This document shows, in pieces, positions 53,690-61,382 of a DNA stretch of 64,000 bases. Position numbers and translations under genes: made by a program. The notes under the pieces were generated by a model. It was not told the origin of the DNA, did no database searches, and was given only the letters and a program-made list of their open reading frames with translations. The DNA comes from Fodinibius roseus (lineage in GTDB: Bacteria > Bacteroidota > Rhodothermia > Balneolales > Balneolaceae), in assembly GCF_900129315.1 (NCBI RefSeq), contig NZ_FQUS01000012.1, positions 86,176-150,175 on the forward strand, written 5' to 3'. The first letter of the stretch is position 1. Each line of letters opens with the position of its first letter.

Positions 53690-55789
53690 ATGATTATGAA
53701 GCAATTCAGCATCCTATGCCTGTTAGCGGTCTTGCTGTTCTCCTGCGCGCAGACCGAACAGGTAGCGGATTCGTCCCCGGACGGCGAATCCCCGCACGAG
53801 AACCTTGATTTTCCCGAACTCAACGACTTCCAAAAGCCGGAGGTGGAAACCTTTACGACCGGCAACGGCATCACCTTTTACCTGCTGGAGGATCGGGAAC
53901 TGCCGTTGATCAATGTGAGCGCCCGCATTCGCACCGGCGGGGTGCTGGTCCCCAACGAGAAAGCGGGACTGGCTTCTATTACGGGCACCGTCATGCGCTC
54001 GGGAGGCACGGAAACCTACCCGCCGGATTCGCTCAACAAGCTGCTCGAAAACCGGGCGGCCAGCATCGAAACCGGTGTCGGCTTTACCAGCGGAAGCGCC
54101 GGCATGAATGTGCTGAAGGAGGATTTTGAGGATCTGCTGCCGGTCTTTATCGATGTGCTGACCAACCCCGCCTTCCCGCAGGAGAAGATCGAGCTGGCCA
54201 AAAAACAGACCAAAAGCGGTATTTCCCGGCGAAACGACAACCTCCAGCAGATCGGGGTGCGGGAATTTCAGCGGCTGATCTACGGCGAGGATTCGGTATA
54301 CGGACGCAATACCGAGTATGAGACTGTCAATAACATCAGCCGCGAGGATCTGCTCCGCTACCACGAAAATCATTTCGAGGCCGAAAATATGATGGTGGGG
54401 GTCGTCGGCGATTTCGAGACCGAAGCAATGAAACAGAAACTGCGGGAAACGTTCGGGCAGCTGCCCGCCGGCGATGAGACGGAACTGGAGTTCCCCGAAG
54501 TGGATTACCAGCCCCGGTCTTCGATCAATTTTATCAACAAATCGGATGTCAACCAGAGCTTTGTCATGATGGGACACCTGGGCGGCATGCGCGACAACCC
54601 GGATTATGCCGAAGTGCAGGTCATGAACCAGGTACTCAGCGGCGGCTTTTCGGGACGCCTGCTGCAGATTGTCCGCTCCGAAATGGGACTGGCCTACTCC
54701 GTCTTCGGCCGCTACGGCATGAACAGCTTTTACCCCGGGGTTTTCTATGCGGGCGTGCAAACCAAGAGCGCCACCACCGCTGAGGCAATCGATGCGATCA
54801 TCGAACAGATCGAGCGGCTTCGCAGCGAACCCATTACGGAGGAAGAGCTGCAGGATACCAAGGATCAAATCCTCAATTCGGCGGTCTTTGAATATGACAG
54901 CTACGAAGAGGTCCTGAGCCAGCAGATGTCCTACGCCTACCGGGGGCTGCCTTCCGATGCGTTTGAACAGTATATTGAAGAGGTGAAGGCCACCACCATC
55001 GAAGATGTGCAGTCGGTGGCCCAAGAGTACCTGAACCCCGAAAACCTGCAGATCCTGGTGGTGGGCAACGAAGATGAAATCGGTGATCAGCTGCAGAAAT
55101 ACGGGGAGGTCAATGAGATTGACATTAGTATTCCCGAGCCCGGAAGCGGGGACGAGGAGGCGGTCGAGGGGGACGCTGAGAAAGGGCGCGAACTGCTCAA
55201 CGCCATGGCCGATGCGGTTATTGATCCCGGCACCGAACTCAACACGCTTACCATGACGGGCGAAGTGGTGCAAGGGGGACAAACGATCGGTACGACCATG
55301 ACTATCGACTACCCGGATGCCATTGAGCAGACCATCCAGGCGCCGATGGGCGAGGTCCACCTCTCCTACAAGGATGGGTCGGGCACGATGACCGTCGGGG
55401 GACAGGAGCGGCCGCTGCCGCCTCAAATGGCCAACGGGCTGAAGAGCACGCTCAACCGCAGCTTTCTCGCCATTGCTATGAACGCCGGTGAGCTGGACCC
55501 GCAGTTCCTCGGCACCGAGGAGGTCGAAGGGACAGCCTATAACAAGGTCAGCGTACAGGTAGACGGCTCCAATGTTACCCTGCTGCTGGACCCGGAAACC
55601 AGCTACCCGGACATCCAGCGCTACCGGCAGTTTAATCCCCAGCAGGGCCAGCAGGTGGATATCGAAAACCGTCACTCCGACTGGCAGACGGTGGACGGGG
55701 TGGCCTACCCGTACAGCCAGGTTACCTTTATGAACGGAAATCAGTCGGCGGAAGCCACGTATGAGAGTCATGAGGTGAATAAGGAGTGA
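53690..55789 (+). CDS. M16 family non-catalytic subunit, lipoprotein with extra C-terminal domain
   Basis: From ATG 53690 the protein is 699 residues. The leader has the lipobox LLFSC, so it is anchored to a membrane. The first M16 half has AGLASITGTVMRSGG where HxxEH would be, so it is catalytically dead. The second half has the M16_C segment QVLSGGFSGRLLQIVRSEMG followed by LAYSVFGRY. After about residue 490 an extra ~200-residue domain follows, with GEVVQGGQTIGTTMTIDYP and VDGVAYPYSQVTFMNG, like LolA/LolB-type lipid-binding barrels. It starts 37 bp after the catalytic partner. Confidence 0.9.
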   Translation: MIMKQFSILCLLAVLLFSCAQTEQVADSSPDGESPHENLDFPELNDFQKPEVETFTTGNGITFYLLEDRELPLINVSARIRTGGVLVPNEKAGLASITGTVMRSGGTETYPPDSLNKLLENRAASIETGVGFTSGSAGMNVLKEDFEDLLPVFIDVLTNPAFPQEKIELAKKQTKSGISRRNDNLQQIGVREFQRLIYGEDSVYGRNTEYETVNNISREDLLRYHENHFEAENMMVGVVGDFETEAMKQKLRETFGQLPAGDETELEFPEVDYQPRSSINFINKSDVNQSFVMMGHLGGMRDNPDYAEVQVMNQVLSGGFSGRLLQIVRSEMGLAYSVFGRYGMNSFYPGVFYAGVQTKSATTAEAIDAIIEQIERLRSEPITEEELQDTKDQILNSAVFEYDSYEEVLSQQMSYAYRGLPSDAFEQYIEEVKATTIEDVQSVAQEYLNPENLQILVVGNEDEIGDQLQKYGEVNEIDISIPEPGSGDEEAVEGDAEKGRELLNAMADAVIDPGTELNTLTMTGEVVQGGQTIGTTMTIDYPDAIEQTIQAPMGEVHLSYKDGSGTMTVGGQERPLPPQMANGLKSTLNRSFLAIAMNAGELDPQFLGTEEVEGTAYNKVSVQVDGSNVTLLLDPETSYPDIQRYRQFNPQQGQQVDIENRHSDWQTVDGVAYPYSQVTFMNGNQSAEATYESHEVNKE

Positions 55790-55792
55790 TGT

Positions 55793-56010
55793 GTGTTCTA
55801 TTTTTTAACGACATTCTTGTTGCGCCTTTTGGCTTGACCCAAAAGGCGCGAAAAAGGTCAAGGCTGAGAAAATAGGGGCGGCCAGGCCCCGGTGGAGCTT
55901 CGAATAAAAGAAAAAAACTCACCGCCGATGGCGGCTCAAACAATTTTTCTTTTACCCAATTCTCAGCACCCCCCTTTGCCTGAACGGCACGCCCTATTTT
56001 CAAGGCCGGG
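55793..56010 (+). repeat. Structured intergenic repeat, copy D (divergent)
   Basis: The same plan as copies A and B but much diverged. The first hairpin is GCGCCTTTTGG/CCAAAAGGCGC (55822-55849), the long stem has GAAAATAGGGGCG against CGCCCTATTTTC, and the apex is CCGCC-GAT-GGCGG (55922-55934). Changes on one side of each stem are matched on the other. Confidence 0.8.
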
Positions 56011-56127
56011 AAATGGATTAAATTGCACTGAATTGCTCGTCCCGCTGGTCCTCAGACAGAAATGATTTTAGCCGCTCCAGCTCCGGTCACTCTTCTCAGC
56101 ACCATTTATTAGGCCGGGGTGGAATGG

Positions 56128-56212
56128 GTTATTCTTCCTCTGATGGTTCTGCCGGCTCGAACAGCAGGGCTTTCTCGGCGTCGTAGAAGAGGCGGAACTC
56201 TTTGTCATTGAT
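56128..56212 (-). pseudogene. Remnant of the META-like lipoprotein gene 3' end
   Basis: TATTCTTCCTCTGATGGTTC and following bases match 50942-51010, the end of the intact gene, at about 80 percent. It reads ...LLFEPAEPSEEE and a stop on the minus strand. No start or upstream part remains. Confidence 0.75.
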
Positions 56213-56547
56213 CTGGTTTTATTTAAAAGAAAACCACCCCACCGGCCTTGGGTTGTGAGCCGCCCGGGGTGGAGGCTCCGCGAGCCGGCCGTAAAAAGGC
56301 TTGTGTGAGCGAGCGAAGGAGTGAGTTTTGCCTTTTTATATGTTCATGGGGATGACACTCAGGCGAAGAACCCTCAGCTGACCCTTCGGAAGGTCACTTT
56401 ATGGTCTCCCGACATATCGGGAAATTACACGGGGACCGATGAGTTCATGAGTACTTTTTTAGTCATTCAAAAAAGTACTGTAATCATTGAGAATCGAATT
56501 TTATATTATCTGGTTACCTCTTTCTGCTAAATAAATTTTGTAAACCC
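56213..56547. other. Intergenic region with two hairpins before the DinB-like gene
   Basis: TCCCGA-CATA-TCGGGA at 56407-56422 and an 11-bp perfect inverted repeat, AGTACTTTTTT/AAAAAAGTACT, at 56450-56479. No gene was recognised. A spurious frame at 56321 lacks support. Confidence 0.5.
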
Positions 56548-57096
56548 ATGGCATTTTTGAGCTGGGATGAAAATCATCCCGAACCCACGGAATACAACGA
56601 CTACTACGGCGGGTATATCAGCCTCGTAACGGAGCCTAACGTTATCCAAATGCTTATTCAGCAGGGACAAAAGGTCCATACCTACCTCCAGCGGCTGTCC
56701 CCCGAACAGGCCGATTACCGGTATGCGGAAGGCAAGTGGAGCGTCAGAGAGATGATCGGTCACCTGATTGATACCGAACGCATCATGGCATACCGCGCGC
56801 TCAGTATTGCACGGGGCGAACGACAGTCCCTGCCGGGCTACGACCAGGATGCCTACGTGGAGCACGCCGGGTTTGGCGACCGTAGCCTCAAAAGCCTGTC
56901 TACGGAATACGATGCCCAGCGGAACGCCAATGTCAGCCTCTTCAACAGCTTTTCAGACGAACAGACCCGGCGCACCGGCACGGCCAACGATGCTGCTCTC
57001 TCCGTCCGCGCGGTGGTGCATATCATAGCAGGACACGAGCGGCATCATCTGAACATACTCCGGGAGAAGTACGGAATTGAAACCGGTTCAGTTTGA
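56548..57096 (+). CDS. DinB superfamily protein
   Basis: The 182-residue protein has the four-helix DinB pattern with three metal-binding His sites: KWSVREMIGHLIDTERIMAY near the N-terminal third and HIIAGHERHHLNILREKYG at the end. Some DinB-like proteins are metal-dependent thiol transferases; this group is mostly uncharacterised. It starts at ATG 56548 and is monocistronic. Confidence 0.85.
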   Translation: MAFLSWDENHPEPTEYNDYYGGYISLVTEPNVIQMLIQQGQKVHTYLQRLSPEQADYRYAEGKWSVREMIGHLIDTERIMAYRALSIARGERQSLPGYDQDAYVEHAGFGDRSLKSLSTEYDAQRNANVSLFNSFSDEQTRRTGTANDAALSVRAVVHIIAGHERHHLNILREKYGIETGSV

Positions 57097-57185
57097 TACC
57101 TGTCGGTGGGCGCTTATTATAAATAACGATTAAAAAATAGAAATTCCCCGGGACCTTTTCCCCCTTAAATCATCTTATATCCGGC

Positions 57186-57422
57186 TTACAGCTTGTCATA
57201 TTCTTCGGGTTCTACATCCGGAACTTCTCTCATTATTTCTTCGAATGCCTTTTGACTTCCTCTCTCAGCACGCTCCTTCAGGTAGTCTACCGTCAGCAAA
57301 GCAGACATTTTCTCAGAAACAGCCAGAGTGATAAACTGATTCATGGAAACGCCTTCTTGTTCAGCGAGTTCTTTCAATTTCTTATGCAGGGAATCGGGTA
57401 ATCTAACACTTAAGGTACTCAT
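57186..57422 (-). CDS. Ribbon-helix-helix antitoxin, HicB/CopG-like, orphan
   Basis: The 78-residue protein begins STLSVRLPDSLHKKLKELAE and continues EGVSMNQFITLAVSEK, a ribbon-helix-helix DNA-binding domain as in HicB C-terminal halves. The rest is acidic. No toxin gene lies next to it; upstream there is only a fragment of a DUF433 gene. It is probably an orphan repressor. Confidence 0.75.
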   Translation of the reverse strand: MSTLSVRLPDSLHKKLKELAEQEGVSMNQFITLAVSEKMSALLTVDYLKERAERGSQKAFEEIMREVPDVEPEEYDKL

Positions 57423-57431
57423 GGCAACTCA

Positions 57432-57476
57432 TTACTGATCTGGATTTACTGTAATACGTTTTTTCCTATTACTCAT
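57432..57476 (-). pseudogene. Duplicated N-terminal fragment of the DUF433 gene
   Basis: The frame MSNRKKRITVNPDQ and a stop is identical in DNA to the first 42 bases of the gene at 58352-58576 (58535-58576). Its ATG overlaps the end of the 59-residue antitoxin gene by eight bases. Confidence 0.8.
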
Positions 57477-57648
57477 ATGCGATAGAACGGAGGTCTTTAG
57501 CGTCTAACTTTCCTTTGAGCTTGAAAGAACGAATATAAGGTTTTTTCTTTTTTTCTTTGGTCAGAGAGGAAAGATACAGGTATACCTTTTCCAATTCAGT
57601 TTCAGAAAGTTGATCAATTTCTTTTTTTATTTTCTCCCTTGTAATCAT
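57469..57648 (-). CDS. Small DUF2281-like antitoxin (59 residues)
   Basis: The protein begins MITREKIKKEIDQLSETELE, a helix-rich start typical of DUF2281-type antitoxins. It ends in a basic/hydrophobic tail (PYIRSFKLKGKLDAKDLRS). It should be followed by a PIN-domain toxin, but the stop runs into a DUF433 fragment and no toxin is present. Confidence 0.6.
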   Translation of the reverse strand: MITREKIKKEIDQLSETELEKVYLYLSSLTKEKKKKPYIRSFKLKGKLDAKDLRSIAYE

Positions 57649-57818
57649 ACTATAAGAAATTTAAACTTTTAGCTACTTATAATCTACTTTACCAGTAGTA
57701 ATTATCATAACGATGAATAACCTCCGTCTTTTGTCTAATAACCTCGCAATTAAGGGGCACTGATCGCCGCTGCTGAATTTAGACAATCAGATGAAAAAGA
57801 TTGGTTAAATAGTTACTA

Positions 57819-58109
57819 CTATTTTAGGTCGTCTGGCAACAAACGAGCCCCATGAATTACACTAAGTATTTCAATAGTCTCATCTTTCAACAAATAGATG
57901 ATGCGATACGGATGATGAAAAACTTCTCGAATATTGTCTCGTTCATATTCCGGAACCATGCGACCTTTTCGGGGATGAGATAAAATACTTTCTACTTCTT
58001 CAATTATTTGTCCAACTGTACGATGGGCATATAAAGATGAATCGGAAGCGATATATTCAAAAATTTGGTTGAGTTGTTTTTCTGCCTTCTCTGTCCATAT
58101 GATTCTCAT
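57819..58109 (-). CDS. RelE/ParE-family toxin
   Basis: The 96-residue protein has the ParE/RelE pattern: IIWTEKAEKQLNQIFEYIA, SILSHPRKGRMVPEY, REVFHHPYRIIYLLKDETIE and ILSVIHGARLLP. The C-terminal VIHGARLL is the usual catalytic or target strand. RelE types cleave mRNA on the ribosome and ParE types poison gyrase; which applies is not visible. The antitoxin gene overlaps it by four bases (ATGA). It is the only toxin seen in this cluster. Confidence 0.9.
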   Translation of the reverse strand: MRIIWTEKAEKQLNQIFEYIASDSSLYAHRTVGQIIEEVESILSHPRKGRMVPEYERDNIREVFHHPYRIIYLLKDETIEILSVIHGARLLPDDLK

Positions 58110-58294
58110 TCAGCCAGCTTGTATTTTTTCTTAACATCTTCATGTGAAACAGTTCGGCCAGCTTCGGAATCTTTTAGACCTTGCTCAATAGATTGGCGCA
58201 CATAAATTTTATACATCAAATCATCCCAATTAGCGTCGTCAGGCAAATCATCGAGCATATTTTCAACTTCTTTTTTTAAAACAGCTTTTTCCAT
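58106..58294 (-). CDS. Antitoxin partner of the RelE/ParE toxin
   Basis: The 62-residue acidic protein (MEKAVLKKEVENMLDDLPDD; SIEQGLKDSEAGRTVSHEDV) has the short helical layout of Bacteroidota antitoxins next to RelE/ParE toxins. It lies upstream of the toxin with an ATGA overlap, so the pair is translationally coupled. Confidence 0.8.
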   Translation of the reverse strand: MEKAVLKKEVENMLDDLPDDANWDDLMYKIYVRQSIEQGLKDSEAGRTVSHEDVKKKYKLAE

Positions 58295-58351
58295 AGTTCT
58301 GTATTTTTAAGTTAGGCTCTTTCTGTAAAAGTTGTGCATCTATCCATATTT

Positions 58352-58576
58352 TCATGCTGCAATGACAGGATGATTAATTTTGCTGCTGGCATATTTCAGA
58401 GCAGCTTCGATATCTTCTTTTTCTAAATCAGGTAACTCCTCCAAAACTTGATCCTGGGTCAGTCCAGTAGCCAGTAAATCGAGTATGTCAATAACGCGAA
58501 TTCTCATCCCACGAATGCAAGGACGTCCACCACACTGATCTGGATTTACTGTAATACGTTTTTTCCTATTACTCAT
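58352..58576 (-). CDS. DUF433 antitoxin-like protein, orphan
   Basis: The 74-residue protein has the DUF433 signature VNPDQCGGRPCIRGMRIRV, then DILDLLATGLTQDQVLEELP and IEAALKYASSKI. DUF433 proteins are winged-helix antitoxins commonly paired with a DUF5615 PIN-like toxin. No such toxin follows. The first 42 bases of the gene are duplicated at 57435-57476. Confidence 0.85.
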   Translation of the reverse strand: MSNRKKRITVNPDQCGGRPCIRGMRIRVIDILDLLATGLTQDQVLEELPDLEKEDIEAALKYASSKINHPVIAA

Positions 58577-58693
58577 AGCTTTGTAGAATTAATTGATAAT
58601 TACAAGAATAAACATACAGAAAAATCGTAACATATCACATATACAACTATCATTAAACTTTCCAATTCAACACCAATTTTGTATAATCAAATT

Positions 58694-58891
58694 ATGGAAA
58701 CAATAAAAGTGGACATATTAAATCCTAAAGTCAGAAAACTGCTTAAAGATCTGGCTGATTTAGATCTGATTGCTATCCGAAAATATGACAAGAGTGATTT
58801 TTCTGAAATCTTGAAAAAACTTCGAGCCAAATCTGTAACTGCACCAAGTCCGGATGAGATTGCAAGTGAAGTTGAAGCTGTCCGCTCCTGA
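58694..58891 (+). CDS. Small antitoxin-like protein (DUF2683-like), orphan
   Basis: From ATG 58694 the 65-residue protein begins METIKVDILNPKVRKLLKDL and ends SPDEIASEVEAVRS, a layout seen in Bacteroidota antitoxins next to RelE or PIN toxins. No toxin follows within the next 60 bp. The ATG was chosen over an in-frame TTG at 58679. Confidence 0.6.
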   Translation: METIKVDILNPKVRKLLKDLADLDLIAIRKYDKSDFSEILKKLRAKSVTAPSPDEIASEVEAVRS

Positions 58892-58960
58892 CGAACATCT
58901 TTACTGATATTACTCGCTGCTGAGTTTAAATCAGATAAACTTGCATCTTCACCATTGGGG

Positions 58961-59068
58961 CTATACTATAAGGGGGAATACATAAAAAAAATCGACAAAA
59001 TCCGCTGCTTCCTGCTGAGCCTCGGGAGGAAGTTTTTCTATTTGTTTTATGAGTTCTTTTTTAACCAT
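58961..59068 (-). pseudogene. Truncated DUF2281-like antitoxin
   Basis: The frame begins MVKKELIKQIEKLPPEAQQE and AADFVDFF, then goes out of family after a T8 run and stops at 35 residues. Family members usually continue for 30 or more residues, so a slippage at the T-run probably broke it. Confidence 0.65.
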
Positions 59069-59199
59069 AGATTTAAATGTAATTAAACTTTGTCAGACCT
59101 GAAAATGATTTGACGTGGAAGGAATATAACGACCTCGTATATTAGATGTGCAGGAAAGATAGGTTGTATTATCGGGAAGATCTATCTAATTACAAATAA

Positions 59200-59373
59200 C
59201 TAACATATTAGGGGTGAGAGACAATTAACGACCAAACAACCCTTGTTCTTTAGCATAGAATCTTGCAAATAAAGGACCCGAGATTCTTTTTTGATCTTTT
59301 CGATCATCGAGGCGGCATTGGCCCGGAATTCCGAAAGAGGCTGAATATCTTTATCAAGCTGAACGCGTTTCAT
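59200..59373 (-). pseudogene. Broken Phd/YefM-like antitoxin
   Basis: The start MKRVQLDKDIQPLSEFRANA and ASMIEKIKKESR is a good Phd/YefM N-terminus. The following residues (VLYLQDSMLKNKGCLVVNC) do not fit, as after a frameshift. No toxin follows. Confidence 0.65.
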
Positions 59374-59425
59374 CAGATGATAAATTGTTTTATTTAATGA
59401 CTTATATATAGTACTGAATGACGTA

Positions 59426-60418
59426 CTATATAGCAACAGATTGTGTAAGCAGAATCTGCTCGACCACCTCCCGGGGTTCGGCGATCTCATCGATGGTCGC
59501 CAGATGCTGATGCTCCAGCCAGTTCCAGATCTGCAGCGAACGATCTTCCAGCCTCTCAAGCGTCGTAACGCCCATCTCCTCAAGAGCGGCGGCATTACAG
59601 GCCTGCTCGTACTGGTGACGGATGGGCACCACCAGCAGCTTTTTGCCCAGGTACATCGCTTCGGCGCAGGTCTCGAAGCCCGCACTGCAGATGACCCCGC
59701 GGCAGCTGGCAAAGCTGTCTAAAAACGGCTGATGGCTTACCGGGTGGACAATGCAGTTCCCTTCCTCAAACGTCTGCGGGCAGAAGGGCGAAAAGATATG
59801 CCAGTTCATATGAGAAAAGGGCGCGAACAGCTGCTGCAGCAGCTTGTGATGATAGGCGGGCAGGTAAACCGTAATGTGATTCCAGCGGCTGACCTGAAGC
59901 TCGCGGACGGACGAACGGATGATCGGCGGGCGGATAAAATCGTCATACGGCTTAAAATGAAAGCCGATGGCGCGGTCGGCGGGAGCAAAGTGCCGCAGAA
60001 CGATCTCCGCCGTGCGGGATCGCTTCAGGGGACGCGGGGAGCGGGGGGACAGAAAAGCGGCCTGGTGACTGAGGGCCACCGAGGGCGTGGGCTCAAACCG
60101 GGCCGACCAGGCCGATACGGGTTCATAATCACTGACCACCAGGTCGTACTCGGCGATCGAAACAGACTGCACATCCGTCAAAAACCGAATGGGACGCAGG
60201 TCCCGCAGCGTCCCCAGCAACGAGACGCCCCCGCTGCTGTCATAGGAGAGGCTGATGCCGCGTTTGCGGTACGTAACGGGATCATCCAGCCCCAGCGCAC
60301 TATTGTGTCCGCTGACCATCACATCCACCGAGGCATGTCTGCCCAGCTCGGGAAGCAGTTCCCTGGCCCGGCTCAGATGCCCGTGGCCGGTCCCCTGTAT
60401 ACCATATAGTATCTTCAT
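59426..60418 (-). CDS. Glycosyltransferase-like protein, MJ1255 / GT28-like family
   Basis: The 330-residue protein begins MKILYGIQGTGHGHLSRARE, the nucleotide-sugar transferase N-terminus. The C-terminal donor-binding region has CRGVICSAGFETCAEAMYLG and KKLLVVPIRHQYEQACNAAA. These are the GT-B features of the UDP-glucuronosyltransferase/MurG-like superfamily, where family MJ1255 is uncharacterised. It lies 49 bp downstream of the LpxH-like gene on the same strand, so it may act on an envelope lipid or glycan. Confidence 0.85.
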   Translation of the reverse strand: MKILYGIQGTGHGHLSRARELLPELGRHASVDVMVSGHNSALGLDDPVTYRKRGISLSYDSSGGVSLLGTLRDLRPIRFLTDVQSVSIAEYDLVVSDYEPVSAWSARFEPTPSVALSHQAAFLSPRSPRPLKRSRTAEIVLRHFAPADRAIGFHFKPYDDFIRPPIIRSSVRELQVSRWNHITVYLPAYHHKLLQQLFAPFSHMNWHIFSPFCPQTFEEGNCIVHPVSHQPFLDSFASCRGVICSAGFETCAEAMYLGKKLLVVPIRHQYEQACNAAALEEMGVTTLERLEDRSLQIWNWLEHQHLATIDEIAEPREVVEQILLTQSVAI

Positions 60419-60440
60419 CGCTATCGTTATGTTTACCGTT

Positions 60441-60474
60441 CCTTTTCCTCTGCCTCTACCTTTACCTCTATCCT
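60441..60474. repeat. Six-base-period tract (CCTCTA-type) between two genes
   Basis: CCTCTGCCTCTACCTTTACC and flanks form about five degenerate hexamers. They span the end of the LpxH-like gene and the gap before the glycosyltransferase gene. Confidence 0.5.
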
Positions 60475-61283
60475 ATGACGGCCGTTTCCTTCATCTTGTG
60501 CCGGATCGGAAGGACTGGGCGCTCACTTTTGTCGATATGCGTATCCTCCTCGTAGCGGTACATCGACCACTCCTGTCCGTTGTATTCGAGGGCCGTAAGA
60601 TTTTCAATCCAGTCGCCGGAATTCATGTAGATGACCGAGCCCTCCTCATTTTCATAACCGCGTATCTTCGGCTGGTGGATGTGTCCGCAGATCACATAGT
60701 CGTAGTGGTTCTGGATGGCCAGGTCCATCGCCGCCACTTCAAAATCGTCGATGAAACGGACCGCCTTTTTAACGCTGTCCTTAATCTGACGGGAGAGCGA
60801 AATTTTGTCCCGCCCCATCTTTTTCAACAAATAATTCACCACCCGGTTCAGCAGGATGATCAGATCATACCCTTTGCCGCCTATTTTCGCCACCCATTTG
60901 GTATGCTTCATGGTGATATCAAAGATATCGCCGTGGAAAATCCAGCATTTTTCCCCGTTCAGGTCCAGCACCAGCTTATCCTTCACGAACAAAGGTCCCA
61001 GCTGCAGGCTTGAGATCTTGCGGATCACCTCATCATGGTTTCCGGTCAGATAATAGATGTCCGTCCCGTTCGCCAGCATGCTCAGGAAGCACTTGACCAC
61101 CTCCATATGGGTTTTCGGCCAGTAATACTTCTTGAAATTCCAGATATCGAAAATATCACCGTTCAGGATAAGTTTCTCCGGCTCGATCGACTGGAGATAC
61201 TGGGCCAGCTCCACGGCATGGCATCCGATGGTGCCGAGGTGAAGATCAGAGAGCACCACAATGTCGACGGCTCTTTTTCTCAT
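60468..61283 (-). CDS. UDP-2,3-diacylglucosamine diphosphatase-like metallophosphatase
   Basis: The 271-residue protein has the calcineurin-like metal motifs VVLSDLHLGTIGCHA, LILNGDIFDIWN, YLTGNHDEV, FHGDIFD and VICGHIHQPKI. The spacing and aromatic FDIWNFKKYYWP fit LpxH-like phosphatases, which in lipid A synthesis release UMP from UDP-diacylglucosamine. Bacteroidota also have close paralogues of unknown substrate, so the exact reaction is not certain. It is followed by the glycosyltransferase gene and preceded by the TPR lipoprotein gene. Confidence 0.87.
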   Translation of the reverse strand: MRKRAVDIVVLSDLHLGTIGCHAVELAQYLQSIEPEKLILNGDIFDIWNFKKYYWPKTHMEVVKCFLSMLANGTDIYYLTGNHDEVIRKISSLQLGPLFVKDKLVLDLNGEKCWIFHGDIFDITMKHTKWVAKIGGKGYDLIILLNRVVNYLLKKMGRDKISLSRQIKDSVKKAVRFIDDFEVAAMDLAIQNHYDYVICGHIHQPKIRGYENEEGSVIYMNSGDWIENLTALEYNGQEWSMYRYEEDTHIDKSERPVLPIRHKMKETAVIG

Positions 61284-61382
61284 GGCATATCGTTTTGGTT
61301 AGGTCGCAATAAACCCAACCTATGTTACCATGAAATAGCCTCACCATTAATCTTTCTTGATGCCTGTGTTAAGGAATAGTAA

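Noticed and set aside
53723..55771. 682-residue open frame on the minus strand
   Set aside because: It mirrors the M16 subunit gene in a GC-rich region; composition is not protein-like.
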